A stretch of DNA of 64,000 nt from Gigaspora margarita (lineage: Eukaryota; Glomeromycota; Glomeromycetes; Diversisporales; Gigasporaceae), in the NCBI GenBank assembly GCA_009809945.1, contig WTPW01000359.1, positions 72,450 through 136,449 on the forward strand, given 5' to 3'. The translations under genes and the position numbers were made by a program. The notes beneath the pieces were generated by a model. That model was not told the DNA's origin. It made no database searches and saw only the letters and a list, made by a program, of their open reading frames with translations. This document shows, one piece after another, positions 42,260 through 54,812 of the stretch. The stretch's first letter is position 1; each line of letters begins with the position of its first letter.

Positions 42260-42606
42260 GAAAAGTAGGTATTGGATAAAAAGGTTAGGTGGGTGAAAAA
42301 ATCAGGTGATTTTTTAGGGTGAGGAGGGGGTAAAAAATATTGAAATTATATATAGGAACCAGACCAAATCTATATTAAGAAGAGAGGAGGGGATTAGACC
42401 TCTAATAAAAAATAGTCAGGTGATTAATAACATGGTCCTTATATTTGAAAATAGCTAATGGGCAAAAAGAGTATATTTAAAAGGATGCTAATAGGATAAG
42501 TTTTATAAATCTTATATTTGAAATATACTAATGAAAAATGAAAAAATAAAATATATAGGTACAAAGGGTTAGAGAATGTAGATTTGGTTCTTTTTTTTTT
42601 TTTTTT
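42260..42606. other. Repeat-derived DNA up to an assembly gap
   Basis: 42265-42440 is the inverted copy of 1925-2110. The following part repeats tagctaatgggcaaaaagag/gctaataggataag-like units (42440-42530), also found left of the retroposon (attgctaatgaaggctc). A T run leads into the gap. Confidence 0.45.
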
Positions 42607-42655
42607 NNNNNNNNNNNNNNNNNNNNNNNNNNNNNNNNNNNNNNNNNNNNNNNNN
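42607..42655. other. Assembly gap (49 N)
   Basis: A run of N flanked by T-rich sequence on the left and A-rich on the right, so probably an unresolved homopolymer or hairpin. Confidence 0.95.
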
Positions 42656-42790
42656 AAAAAAAATAACTATTATGTTTTTTTTTAGAAAATGCCTGTTCTG
42701 TTTGTTTTTTTTTTAGAGAACATTCATTTTATTTTTTATTTTTTTTATTTTTTTTAAAAAATATTTGATTCAAGAAAATTATTTTGATTC

Positions 42791-43079
42791 ACAGGCTGTG
42801 AAATTCACACCCATATTCAAAAAAGTTTTCTATTTAAGTTAGAGTTAGAGTTAGGGTTAGGTTAGGGTTATAAAAATAGCAAACTTTATAGTAAAATTTA
42901 GCAAGAAGTTTTTTTTCATATAAAAACAAGTAGTTTCATAAGCTGGATTTTGCATTATAAGTAATTTTTGATTTTTTTGTTAAAAAAACTTTGTTTTTGT
43001 TGCACAAAGAAAATTTGCAGGTCATGCTAATTCTGCTATTTTGATTGGCAGATGCAGTGCTATGAATTTCACAGCCTGT
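42791..43079. mobile_element. 289-base MITE with telomere-like interior
   Basis: ACAGGCTGTGAAATTCA at the left and its exact complement at the right are 17-base terminal inverted repeats. Inside are gttagagttagggttaggtt (about 42844) and blocks (cttgtttttgttgcacaaag, attttgattggcag) shared with 36560-36800 and 61570-61860. It has no ORF. The target duplication is not clear. Confidence 0.68.
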
Positions 43080-44030
43080 TATGATTAGCAATCCTCTTGA
43101 TTCAAATTTTTTTTAAAAAAAAAATTATATTCAAAAAAAGTTAATTAAAAACTTTATATCTAACATTTGAATGTTTAAAATATAGCTGATATATACCAAT
43201 ATAAAAGTGCTAACAAAAAAAAATTTTACTATGATGCTTAAAAATAAGCTCACATAAATTATTCGAATCCTGGTATACCAAATTATAAATTTTTAAAAAT
43301 AAATAAGTAAACAAATTATATAGTGTAAAATTATATTTTGAACAACTTTTTCTAAAATAGATTGTCTTAGAATAGAGAGCTGATTATGTTTCACTAAGTA
43401 GCTGACCTCTACTCCTACTTGATAAATTTTCAAGAATTTGATTGGTTAAAATTTTATAATATGCTTATATAAAAATATTAAATATTGAATAACTTTTGAT
43501 CTACTAGTCCAATTTAGATGATTTAATTACCAAAATACTCGTCTCAATGAGATGATTCCAACAAGTTCAAACTTATCAAAATACTATCAAAATCCAATTA
43601 CAAGATCCTAGAATCATTCAATTTTTGTGATTTTAATAGTGATTTTTAAAATTACTAAGTAAAAATTTTTTAATATTTAATAACTTTTGATTCACTAGTC
43701 CATTTGGATAATTTAACTACTGTATATTGCTAAAAATAAGCTACTTCCAAAAATAAGCTACTCTCTTTTGGTCAAGAAATACAAAAATATTTTTGATCTA
43801 AAAATAAGCTACCCCACAATCGATAAAAGTTGCTACATAGTAAAGTCTAAATTTTACTAAGCAAATCGATTAAAATCGCTTAAGTAAATATATTCAAAAG
43901 ATCATAATACATATACTCTGAAATTTACAATGAAATTGAAGAACTTTTTATTAATTGGATTTTAATTTTTACATTTAACAAAAAGATTAAAATTTATTAA
44001 CAAAATATATTTGTTGAAACATATCTGCGG
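43080..44030. other. Mosaic of foldback fragments
   Basis: 43480-43740 carries two direct half-arms of the 26666-27009 foldback family (gaataacttttgatctacta, caccaaaatactcgtctcaatg-like). 43733-43810 carries the aaaaataagctac end motif of the 4796 MITE family. 43825-44030 is a single arm of the 6451-6782 foldback. No gene is present. Confidence 0.5.
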
Positions 44031-44132
44031 ATTTTTGAAATTTACTATTAAAAATTCTAAAAATCTTTAACAGTGAATAACTTTTGTTCTACTGGTTCGT
44101 TTTTGATGAAACAACTACCAAAATGATCACAT

Positions 44133-44628
44133 TGTTATAGAATAGGTCTCTAAATTCTAATTGCTAGAAGATTCTAAGTGTTCCTATTACTTTATAGTTT
44201 TATTGTTTTATTGTTTTATTGTTTTATCACTTTATCGGTTTATTACTTTATTACTTTATTGAATTATAGTTTTATAGTTTTATTGTTTTTATAGTTTTAT
44301 TACTTTGCTTTTATTGTTTTATTACTTTTCAAAAGATATATAAACCCTAGTTTTCTACCCTCCTGCACAATAGACTCAGATTCCCCTCTCCTCTCCTAAT
44401 GTTTACAAATAAAATATCCTTTCTATATCATATCATATTATTATTAATAAAATATATCTTATTCCAATAAATATTCCCTTGCTCTTTGATAAATATCTAC
44501 TGAATCGCTCTAGTGAAGTAATATTCCACTTGCACACCGCTTCATATCTTCTCTGACTCTTACAAGATCCCTGTCGCCGTGTGTTGTATTGCAAGTACTA
44601 TATTGAAGGCAATAGTTGCTTGTAACAT
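44133..44628 (+). repeat. Left LTR of the Ty3/gypsy fossil
   Basis: It starts TGTTATAG and ends TGTAACA. It contains an iterated ttttattgttttattg block, a tatataaaccc TATA-like motif and an aataaa-containing stretch, as expected of promoter and polyadenylation parts. It matches the right LTR along its whole length. Confidence 0.92.
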
Positions 44629-45049
44629 TTTGGTGCCTTCTGGCAGAAATCATTAAAAACAGCCAGAACCTTTAGGACCTTTTTCCTCTTCACTCTGCAA
44701 GAATATTTCTCTCGCCTCTTTTCTCCTCTTATTAAAGTTATTATTTTTGGTTTACCTGTCGAATTGAAAAAGATTCGTTCAGAAGGGCATACTTGAAGCC
44801 TCTTGCTTTTGTAGCACTGGTATTTTTCTGTCGAATTGAAAAAGATTCATTCAGAAGAGCATACTTGAAGCCTCTGCTTTTGTAGCACTTTTATTGTTTA
44901 GTTATTTGTCATTAGTTTTTCTTTTAGATCCAGATTAAAATTTTCTTACCTTTTCTTAGTATATTCTAGACACCTTAGTATCTAACCCCTTTTTCTCTTT
45001 TCTCTTAAGTTAAAATTTTAAATTGCTTATCTCTTAGATCTTTTATATG

Positions 45050-46400
45050 AGTAGAGCTTACCAAATTCATTTAGAACAAATTGAAGCACATGACGCCCAC
45101 CATCCTTCTCCTCTTGCAACTGAAGTTATACAAGTCACTGACCCTGATTTATCTTGCTCTGTTTGCTTTCCACCTACTGTCTACTATAGCCAGTTTCGCC
45201 ATTTTTGATTACAATACCAACCTGCTTATTCTGCCACTAGCTATACTCAACAAACTATTGGAGCTCATTTTGAACTTTGCCAACCTAGTGCAAATTATAA
45301 TATTGTTAGAGCTGCTGCTAGAAACATAGTTTTTAGTTGTCGATATAATAATCCTGATCTTAACCCTGCTGGAATAATTGCTGCTCTCCTTCGTCATTAT
45401 ACCCGCTTTACTCTTCTTCATATCTTAACTAATAACTTTGAAGCCACTACTTTCGATCTTTATATTGAGGGACCTACTCAATCTACTCCTTTTCAAACCC
45501 GCCCTGATAATCCTCTTGCAAATCTTCCTGTTAGCCAAATCTATCAAGAGAATAACCAAGACCTTGAATTTAGTATATCTCCCATACCACAATCTATCTT
45601 TACCCTTGCCCCTAAAGGCCTTGATAATTTAGCCGGACCCTCTTATTTTTCTACCTTACCTCCTTACGACGAAAACACTACCCAAGTCCAATTTCCTCCT
45701 CGTATTCCACTTCTTTCTTCACCCCTTACTACTATCCAACTTGATCAACCTCTTTCCCGACCTAATACACCACCCCCTAATCCACTACCAAGATTTCTTC
45801 AAAATCTTAATCCTATACAATATTTTCGACAAACTCCTCCACTAGTAACCACTCCTCAATTACTAGTTGTAACCGAACTATACCAAACTAACCCTACTCT
45901 TAATACTACTCCTCTAACTACACCTCCTTTACACCGTCAACTACATAATCTTTTTGGCCCTCGACCTGCTCCTACTGATCACCAAATAATTGAAGTACCC
46001 CAAGTGACTCCTTCACAACTGAACGTACTAACTAAACAACCTAATCAAACCCCTGATACGACTCCTATTGACCCACCCCCTTTACAAGTCCAACATCAAA
46101 ATTTTCTCCAAGTTGAAGTTATCGAACCTCATATAGTTGGAGCTTACCCTAACCCAACTGTTACTAACCCTGAAGCTTTAGAAGAAGTAAATTTAGAAGT
46201 AAATTTACCAGAACAAGAAAGCCTCAATGAAGAATTAGTTGAATCAGAAGAAGAAACATCAGAAAAAGAAGCATCAGAAGAAGAACCAGAAGATCTTAAT
46301 TAAGAAGAATTAGTTGAAACGGAAAAAGAACCTGAAGAACCTGATCAAGAAGAACTCATATTTTCAGATTCAGAATCAGACACTACTATAGAAGACCCAG
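45050..46400 (+). mobile_element. 5' leader/acidic Pro-Thr-rich region of the retroelement
   Basis: Between the left LTR and the gag-like region lies a stretch rich in Pro, Thr and Asn codons, followed by an acidic Glu-Ser-rich segment (EEETSEKEASEEEPED type). Such extra 5' sequence is not part of the usual Ty3/gypsy minimum. I do not recognise a domain. Bounds are approximate. Confidence 0.5.
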
Positions 46401-46409
46401 AACCTGAAA

Positions 46410-47280
46410 GAAATATGGCTGAAGATGCTTTGAATGCTACTGCTAAAGCTATGACTGCCCTTGCCAATGCTATGGGAAGAGGCAGTGAAAAATCTCTTCT
46501 CAAAATTGATTTCTATCGTGGTGATGGAACCCAAGATCCTGTAACCTGGATAGAAGAATTTGAACGTGCTGCTAAAGCTAACCATTGGAGTCCTGCTCGC
46601 CAACTAGAACTTGCCTGTGCTTATATGAAGGATAATGCCCAAGAATGGTTTACTAGTCTTGAGGCACCCCCAACTGTTTTTCATGATAATGATCATGGAA
46701 ATCATGATATTGTTAGTTTTACTCACATTTTCAAAGAAAAATTTAGCACTACCAAACAAAAAGCTACTTGGCAAAAACAACTCTTTGAAATTAAACAAGG
46801 CACAGACACTATTAATACCTATATTAGCCGTTTTAAACGACTCAGAGAAAGAGTAGACCCAAGAAAAGTTTTCCCTGTTTCAGTAATGATCCAATTTTTT
46901 ATTCAAGGACTGCGCCCAGAATACGCTATGAATGTTCAGCCTACTGAACCTGAAACCTTGAACGATGCTATCGCTGAAGCACGCAAATGGGAAACCGGAC
47001 GGATAATGACCTCTGACCATAATGCAAACAATACTAACAAAGCTATAGAGCACCTTACAGAACAAATTGCCAAGCTTAGTATCAATCTTGCTGAAAGAAA
47101 AGCTGCTCCTACCCCTACTCCTGCCTATTACTCTGACCAAAATAAAGACCGACCCCAACAAGGAGCTACTAATACCACCTGTTACTATTGTGGACAAAAA
47201 GGACATTTTATCCAGAATTTTCATGCCCAGTTCCAGGATAACAAAAGGGACAACCAAGGTTACCAATCCTGAGGTCGAAG
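46410..47280 (+). mobile_element. Gag-like region of the retroelement
   Basis: The capsid-type signature (DPVTWIEEFERAAKANHW, AQEWFTSL, FKEKF, QGTDTINTYISRFKRLRERV, FIQGLRP) is that of the retrotransposon gag family, followed by a CCHC zinc knuckle (CYYCGQKGHF). Bounds are approximate. Confidence 0.85.
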
Positions 47281-47579
47281 TAATAATTACTCTTCTAGAA
47301 ATAACCAGTCTATGATAGATCCAGATCTAGAAACCAAAGCAGATCCAGGGACTGAAACTATAATAATAACCGCTCTGGATATGATCGACCCCGGGGCCGG
47401 AGTCAATCACGTGATAGATACAGAAATGACCAGAATTACCGATCCTCTGATCGATCCAGATCCAGAAATCGCTCTTCTATCTCTTACCCCTGTAATGTAT
47501 ATACCATCGATACTGCCAATGACTATACTTACGAGCAGTTCGAAACTTTTTTTGTAAATTAATTTATACGTACCGCTCT

Positions 47580-48130
47580 TGCTAGTTACTTGATCCAGGA
47601 ATCCAAACCAACCCAGATCCAAACCCCAACCTATACTACTCCTGTTAAATGCAATATTAAACTTCAAGGAAAACCTTACCATGCTGTAATCGATAGTGGA
47701 GCTGCCATTAGCATGATCTTTCACCAAGTTGTAAAAGAACTTGGATTGAAAATTGAAGCCCCTTCTACCAGCCTTATTGTTTCTGCTACTGGATTCTCTG
47801 TTCGCCCTCTTGGCATTATTAAAAATTTGCCAATAGAAATTGAAGGAACCACTATCCCTCTGGATGTTGAAGTTATGAATGCCACTTCTTATTTATTACT
47901 TTTAGGTAATAACTGGTCACAGAAAGTAGATGCCAGCTACAACTGGAAAAATAAAGCTTATACTCTTCGCTGGAACAAAAAAAAGATTCATGTACCTACC
48001 TCTTATGAAAATACCCAACTCCTGCCTACTCAACCTACTCTTACTGATGAAAAAGATTTAGAAAAATTTGAACAAGAGTATCTTAGTCCAAAAGAAGCCT
48101 ATATGGCAGATACAGAACCAAATACCTGAA
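47580..48130 (+). mobile_element. Aspartic protease-like region
   Basis: It contains the VIDSGAAISMI active-site motif and the later LLLGNNW block typical of retropepsins of Ty3/gypsy elements. Bounds are approximate. Confidence 0.8.
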
Positions 48131-48139
48131 CCACTATTA

Positions 48140-49610
48140 CTCGCAGACCCAGACCTAGTGCATCCTTCTCCAACCAAAAATGTGGACGCTGCTACTCCTA
48201 CAATCATCTATATGCTGACTGCCCCAATAATAAGTGTTACCGATGTCATCGCTATGGACACCTTGCTGCTCATTGCCCTAGGCAAGCCTCTAAACGTAAT
48301 ATCTGTAAAACCTGTTCTTAACCAGGACATTTATATAAGGACTGCCCAGAAAATCGCTGCTATCAATGTGGGCAATATGGACATATCGGAGCTATCTGTT
48401 CTCAAATGACCCAGAAATTAGAAAATCAAAGATTTCAATGTGGTTGTGACCCCCAGGCTGTAAATGCTCAACGCCTTCCTCATTATACCCGATTACGAAT
48501 TAATCATTGCTGCAAATGTAAGGTACCCAAGAAGCCCGAAGAGATTAGACCCTTGAATCAAACAATAGTATGCAATGGATATTGGTTTGATTTCCATCAT
48601 GATTTAGATCTTGATGACCTCCGAAGTATTGAATTCTTCACAAATGGTGAAGGCCGAGGAACACTGACCAAATATAAACTTTGCAAGAAACAAGGAATTA
48701 GATCCAAGATGATTAAACTCAATTCTAGTTGAGAGGATGTTCGATTTTGTGACCTTGAACACCTCTATGCTTACAAGGCTGCCCAGGATGTTGAATATAA
48801 CTCTAATTACAACCTCTGGACCCGAGTACATCATTATACAGAATCTTCCAGAAATGCCGGACGCAGCTATAACCTCAACCAAAGCTGAATATTCTGTTTA
48901 GCCCAGATCCAAATTGGTGAAAGCAATAACGACCTTGCCCATGCTCTTGAACCTCAATATGATGACTATTCTAACCAAAGTTATACCTACGATGAAGTAA
49001 ATGTTATCATAAGAGCCACTTATGTAGAATTAACAGAAACAGAAGAACAAATATTACAAAGAATTCTTGCCGAATCCTTCGACATGAGTCATCCTAATTT
49101 TGATAAAAGAAGAGCCATGGAAAACTTATAAAGAAACTTTGCAGGAACTGCAGGTCTTTGTGAATCTTGTACTATGGTCAAAACAAATGATGAACTCCGA
49201 CAACATGAAAATTTGTGCAAGGAATGCTATGAAGAAGCTCACCCTCTCCCAGATCCAGAAACAGAAATCCTTCCTCCTCCTACTCCCTCTGTACCTGAAG
49301 TATCTGACCTAAATGAATCAACTACACTCCCCATAATAGAGTTACCTATTGTTGCACCCATCAAAACTGCCTCGCCTGTTCTAGAATCAGCTGAACTGAT
49401 TCAACTCTTGCAGGAACAGATTCGACAACAAGCTCAAATTATTACTCTTCTTCAAGAACAAGCCAGAACCTTTGAACACCAGGAACAGACTATCAAAACT
49501 TTACAGGACCAAGTTCATTATTCTGAAAACTTTCATCATCGATTAAGAGACATGTATATCGAGTCTACTGTCCCTATACCCAAGTCTAGCAACCAGGGTA
49601 CTCAAAATTT
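48140..49610 (+). mobile_element. Multi-zinc-knuckle and coiled-coil region between protease and RT
   Basis: Several CCHC-type knuckles in series (such as CYRCHRYGHLAAHC and CYQCGQYGHIGAIC) are followed by an acidic stretch and a Gln-rich coiled coil (LLQEQIRQQAQIITLLQEQA). Zinc knuckles located after the protease, in addition to the gag one, are unusual. Bounds are approximate. Confidence 0.6.
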
Positions 49611-49649
49611 TTGAGTTATCCTGAGCATGATCGAAAACTACTCGAAAAT

Positions 49650-51110
49650 ACAGACAATAATAGACCCAGACACATTCGAGAAATATATATGACTCNGGAA
49701 ATTANCCCAAAAGTAGGACCTCTCACTACTAACCAAGGAGCCCAGTTTAGACAATTGCTTCTTGAATTTGCAGACCTTTTTGCAAAAGATATGACCCAAC
49801 TAGATAGAACTGACCTAGTTGTTCATCGAATATTCACTGATGATGGACCCCCTATTAGCTCATGACCCTATATAGTACCTCTCACTGAACAAACATTCAT
49901 AAATGAATAAGTACAATGAATGTTAGAAAATAAATTAATTAGAGAGTCCTCTAGTCCTTGGGCCTCTCCTGTTGTACTTGTAAACAAGAAAAATGGAAAG
50001 AAAAGATTTTGTGTAGATTACCGAAAGCTTAATAATGTTACCAAGAAAGACCAATACCCCCTACCTCGAATTGATGAAATGCTCGACTCTCTTGCTGGAG
50101 CCACTTACTTTTACACTTTAGATCTTATGAGTGGATATTGGCAAGTAAAAGTACACCCAGAAGATAGAGAGAAAACTGCTTTTATCACCAGATACGGAAC
50201 CTATGAATTTAACGTTATGCCGTTTGAATTGTGTAATACCCCTGCTACTTTTCAACGTCTCATGAACCAAGTTTATAAAGGTATAGCCTACAAGTATGTT
50301 TTAGTATACCTAGATTACACCAATGTCTTCTCTCGAACATTTGATGATCATATTAAACATCTACGAGAAGTCTTTACTAGAATTAGGAAAGCTGAACTGA
50401 AGTTAAATATTGAAAAGTGTAATTTTTGGATAAAACGATTACCTTTTATAGGACATATCATAGAAGAAAAAGGAATCTTCCCAGACTCATACAAGATAAT
50501 TGCTATACAAAATATCCAACTTCCCCAAAATGTAACCCAATTACGATCATTTTTGGAACTCGCTGAATACTATAGACGATTCATCAAACATTTCTCTTCC
50601 ATTGCTCATCCTCTTAACCAGTTATTGCATAAGGACAATGCGTATGAATGGAATATGAAATGTCAAAAGGCTTTTGATGAATTAAAATACCAGTTGACTA
50701 CTGCCCCTATCCTCATTTACCCAGACTATAGAAAAGAATTCATTCTTGCTACAGATGCATCCTATAAAGGATTTGGAGCTACCTTAAGCCAACTCTCTGA
50801 TGATAAAAAGGAACACCCAATTGCCTATGCTAGTAAAAGTTTGAAAAAGAAAGAAGTTAATTATGAAGTCACTGAACTAGAATGTGCTGCCATAGTATGA
50901 GCTATTGAACGTTTTCATAAATATTTTGGCACAAGTCATTTCACACTAGTTACAGACCACTCTGCTCTTAAATGGTTAAAGTCATCCCAGCCTAAAGGAT
51001 GTTTAGGTCGTTGGATTATGAAACTCTAACCCTATCATTTTACTATCATACACAAACCCGGAAGAATCTATTCAAACGTCGATGCTCTTTCTAGATTACC
51101 GACCCAGACA
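49650..51110 (+). mobile_element. Reverse transcriptase and RNase H region
   Basis: RT blocks include SPWASPVVLVNKKNGKKRFC, DYRKLNNVTKKDQYPLPRID, TYFYTLDLMSGYWQV and LKLNIEKCNFW. RNase H follows with FILATDASYKGFGATLSQ and PIAYASKSL. Bounds are approximate. Confidence 0.9.
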
Positions 51111-51149
51111 CACCCTCACTCTATTGATCTCACATGAATCTAGACCAAT

Positions 51150-52900
51150 ATCAAAACCTATTAGAGTATTTAGAATCAGACACTCTCTCCCCTAACTTAA
51201 CGGACAATGAACAAAGGACAATTATTAATCAATCTAGATGATATGAAGTGAAAAATAAATTATTATACAAAAAGAATAGACAAGATCCAGACAAACCTAT
51301 TAGAGTCATCAAATGGACTGAAGTTGAACCAATATTGTACATGATGCATAGTCATCCTACTGCTGGACATTTAGGAACAGATGCTATGTATTATAAGATA
51401 TCTGAACGATATTATTGGGACCAAATGTATAGGGATGTGCAGAACTATGTTCGCTCCTGTGAAATATGTCAAAAACGAGGAAAAAGTAAAAGAAAGGAAC
51501 CTCTCCACCCTATCCAAGTTGGAAGAGCCTTTGAGTGTGTAGGAATAGATTTAGTTGGACCTCTCTCTATAACTTCTAGAAATAATCGCTATATTATTGT
51601 TGCTACTGATTACCTTACCCGCTGGCCAGAAGCTAAAGCTGTACCAGATGCAGGTGCAGAAACCTTAGCCAAGTTTATCTTTGAAGAAATTGTTTGTAGA
51701 CATGGAGTACCTAAGATGATACTCTCAGATAATGGGAAGAATTTTGTTAGTGAAATTGTGAGAATACTATGTGAAAAGTTCTTGATAAAACATATACTTT
51801 ACAGAAACTAGTACTTTTTTTTAGATGAGTTTAAAATAGTTTAAGATAATATTAAAGTTATTAACATTATTTTTTTTATAATTAAAAAATTATTTTAAGA
51901 TTTAAAATCTAAAAATAATAATGTTATTATGGTTTAATAATTATAAATTATTATANGATAATTATATGATTATTGGTTAAGATTATTTTAAGATGTTTTT
52001 AAGATTTTACTAAGATTTTTTTAAGATGATAATAAGATTATTTTAAGATTATTTTAAGATTACTGTAAGATTATTTTAAGATTATTTTAAGATTGTTTTA
52101 AGATTATTATAAGATAAGATTATTATAAGATTATTTTAAGATTATTATAAGATTATTAGGAGTATTATAAGATTATTATAAGATATAATTTTNATNATTT
52201 TATTATAATCTTTAAGATTATAATAAATCAATGAAAAAAAATTAGGTAGTTTCTGTAAAGTATTTTCTTCATCCTACCACCCACAAACTAATGGAATGGT
52301 TGAAAGATTAAACAGAACCCTTTGTAACTCCCTTGCAAAAGTTACAGAAAAAGATACAGAATGGGATATACATATATCTGCTGTACTATTTGCATACAGG
52401 ACCAAACGACATGCAACAACAGGATACACTCCTTTTCATTTGGTATATGGTCGACAAGCTATTTTGCTAATTGAAACTGTTATCCCTATCGACCCAGTTG
52501 ATCCAGATGATGAAGTCTCTCTAGAAGATAGTATTCTCCAACGAGCATTTGAATTAATTGAAGAATTACCCTATCACCATAATAATGCTAGAGAAAATAC
52601 AATTAAGTCTCAAAAGAAACAGAAGGTTAAATTTGATTCCAAGATACAGAAAGAAGAATTTGAAATTGGTGATAAAGTNTGGGTACAAAGAAANGACATT
52701 GAAGCNTCTNGATCTGCAAAATTTGAAGAGAAAAGAATAGGANCATTTATTGTTAAGGAAAAATTAAATAATGGCGCCTATAAACTGTGTACAATAGATG
52801 GAAAAACATTAAAGCAGTACTACAATGGTGATCGTCTTGTTAAGTACTACAAGAAACAGAATTGGCAACCAATGATTGTCATTTAGAATTTCCGAAGTGA
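51150..52900 (+). mobile_element. Integrase region, interrupted by a MITE
   Basis: It shows the zinc-binding part (HSHPTAGHLGTDAM...CEICQKRGK), catalytic core blocks (VGIDLVGPLSI, VATDYLTRWPEAKAVP, HGVPKMILSDNGKNF) and, beyond the inserted MITE, MVERLNRTLCNSLAKV and a chromodomain-free C-terminal tail. Bounds are approximate. Confidence 0.85.
51797..52260. mobile_element. 464-base MITE built of ttaagatta iterations
   Basis: The terminal inverted repeats CTTTACAGAAACTA/TAGTTTCTGTAAAG are perfect over 14 bases, and TA flanks both sides. The interior is a loose array of about 11-base units (ttaagattatt, ataagattatt). It inserted into the retroelement's integrase region and is therefore younger than it. 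Confidence 0.82.
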
Positions 52901-53429
52901 AATTCTTAAAACAGATGGAAACACAGCCAGGCCCCTTAATTTACAATGTACAACAAACAAATTTTTTTTAAAGCCACCCCACCTTTGTTTAAAATTAGAA
53001 ATAGAAGTAATATAATATTATATAAGAATCAGATTTTAGATTCGTGGAACGTTCGCCACTAAGTAAAGTCAGTCAATATTGCTCCTTTTGAGCTGAAATT
53101 TTGAATGTATACCCATCGGGATATTGCGCATCTTTTCTACTAAGCTTATCTTAATACGAAAACACTATGGGAATTCGCAAATCGACTTGACGGCATTTTT
53201 GATCGGCAAGGAAATATTTGGACATGCGACCCACATTACGAATTTTTGATCACATGATGAACGTTGCGAACATAATAGATATTGCGAAACAATTGTATAG
53301 TTTTATTATTATTTCTTTTGAATGTACAACAATATATATATATTTTTTAAACATAGCCCCTTTATTTCAATATCACAATTTCTAAAAATAACTCCTCCTT
53401 TTCTCTCTTTTCTTCAAAGAACAGAACTT

Positions 53430-54290
53430 TAAATCTTAAAATGGAAACTCCTATTATTAGACCCTAGACTTTTAAAGCACTTATAGAATTCGTTAAATGT
53501 TGGAACCTAGAATCTGTTGCATATAATACTAGTCTCATTATAAATGGACATAGAGCTGTAATAATGAATGGAATGGAAATTTTGTCCTCTATNGAAATCC
53601 CATTAGAAGATACAGACCATAATGAAAATAATGCTACTAATACTTCTTTCCTAGAATTAGAAACTGCCTACTCTTCAAATCTAAATGAAATTTCCCCTAC
53701 AGACCCAGAAGAAACCACAATCTTCGAGAATAATGATATTGAATGGAACGTAGGAAATGAAGAAATCCTAGGAAATCTAGAAGTACTTCTAGATCCTCCC
53801 GCTAATGGAAATAGTGAAACAACTCTAGAAACAAATGACCTTACAAGAAAACAAAGTACTATTATGACCAGAATTCTCAAGGACCTGACAGATGAAAAAT
53901 TGAATACTCCTTTTCGAGCAAATCCTCTCTTAACTTTTTCTTGGAAGGATAAAGTTAATGAAATAATCCACTGACTAAACTGAGAAATTCGAGGAAATCA
54001 AAGAGAAAAACAAGTTCGCATACTTGAAGCTTGTTATTATTTAGAAACTATTTTGAATGAGTTTCAAAATAATTCTAAAGTTTCTAAAAAGATTAGGCAA
54101 CTCTTAAAGAACTCTTTGGGAACGTATAAATGTATAATTTCTGGAAAGGAGCCAACCGAATACATCAAGTTCTTCAACCTCAAGAACTATCCCGATTGTA
54201 CCAGATACAGTTTATTACTTTAAGTAATATGAACAAATTTTCTACTGAAAATTTTGATAGGTTAATAGAATTGAGAACTAACAGAGTCAG
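53430..54290 (+). mobile_element. Additional 3' coding-like region of the retroelement
   Basis: Between integrase and the right LTR an acidic, Asn/Glu/Thr-rich coding-like stretch is seen (LEDTDHNENNATNTSFLEL type, then LTFSWKDKVNEIIH). Ty3/gypsy elements normally end with integrase, so this is an extra gene-like module of unknown role; no envelope features (signal peptide, membrane span) are visible. Confidence 0.5.
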
Positions 54291-54309
54291 TTCTTAAAGC
54301 AGAAGGAAA

Positions 54310-54812
54310 TGTTATAGAATAGGTCTCTAAATTCTAATCGCTAGAAGATTCTAAGTGTTCCTATTACTTTATAGTTTTATTATTTTATTGTTTTATTGTT
54401 TTATTGTTTTATCACTTTATCGGTTTATTACTTTATTACTTTATTGAATTATAGTTTTATAGTTTTATTGTTTTTATAGTTTTATTACTTTGCTTTTATT
54501 GTTTTATTACTTTTCAAAAGATATATAAACCCTAGTTTTCTACCCTCCTGCACAATAAACTCAGATTCTCCTCTCCTCTCCTAATGTTTACAAATAAAAT
54601 ATTCTCTCTATATCATATCATATTATTATTAATAAAATATATCTTATTCCAATAAATATTCCCTTGCTCTTTGATAAATATCTACTGAACCGCTCTAGTA
54701 AAGTAATATTCTACTTGCACACCGCTTCATATCTTCTCTGACTCTTACAAGATCTCTGTCACTGTGTGTTGTGTTGCAAGTACTATATTGAAGGCAATAG
54801 TCGCTTGTAACA
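54310..54812 (+). repeat. Right LTR of the Ty3/gypsy fossil
   Basis: It starts TGTTATAG and ends TGTAACA like the left LTR, preceded by a short purine-rich stretch (agaaggaaa), and is followed by ACAT, the target duplication. Confidence 0.92.

Larger units (their letters stand above)
44133..54812 (+). mobile_element. Ty3/gypsy-type LTR retrotransposon (fossil)
   Basis: An element of about 10.7 kb with two LTRs, a 4-base target duplication ACAT, a primer-binding site directly after the left LTR (TGGTGCC, from 44632), and in order gag-like, protease, zinc-knuckle, reverse transcriptase, RNase H and integrase regions. Protease before RT, with integrase last, places it in the Ty3/gypsy order (Metaviridae). 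The LTRs look about 97% alike by eye, implying a moderately young insertion. It looks broken, with roughly ten or more breaks plus an inserted MITE (51797-52260). Scattered single N bases occur only here. It is inserted inside a foldback element. Confidence 0.9.

Noticed and set aside
46376-48882. Many antisense ORFs across the gag and protease regions
   Set aside because: They are shadows of the sense coding regions of the retroelement.
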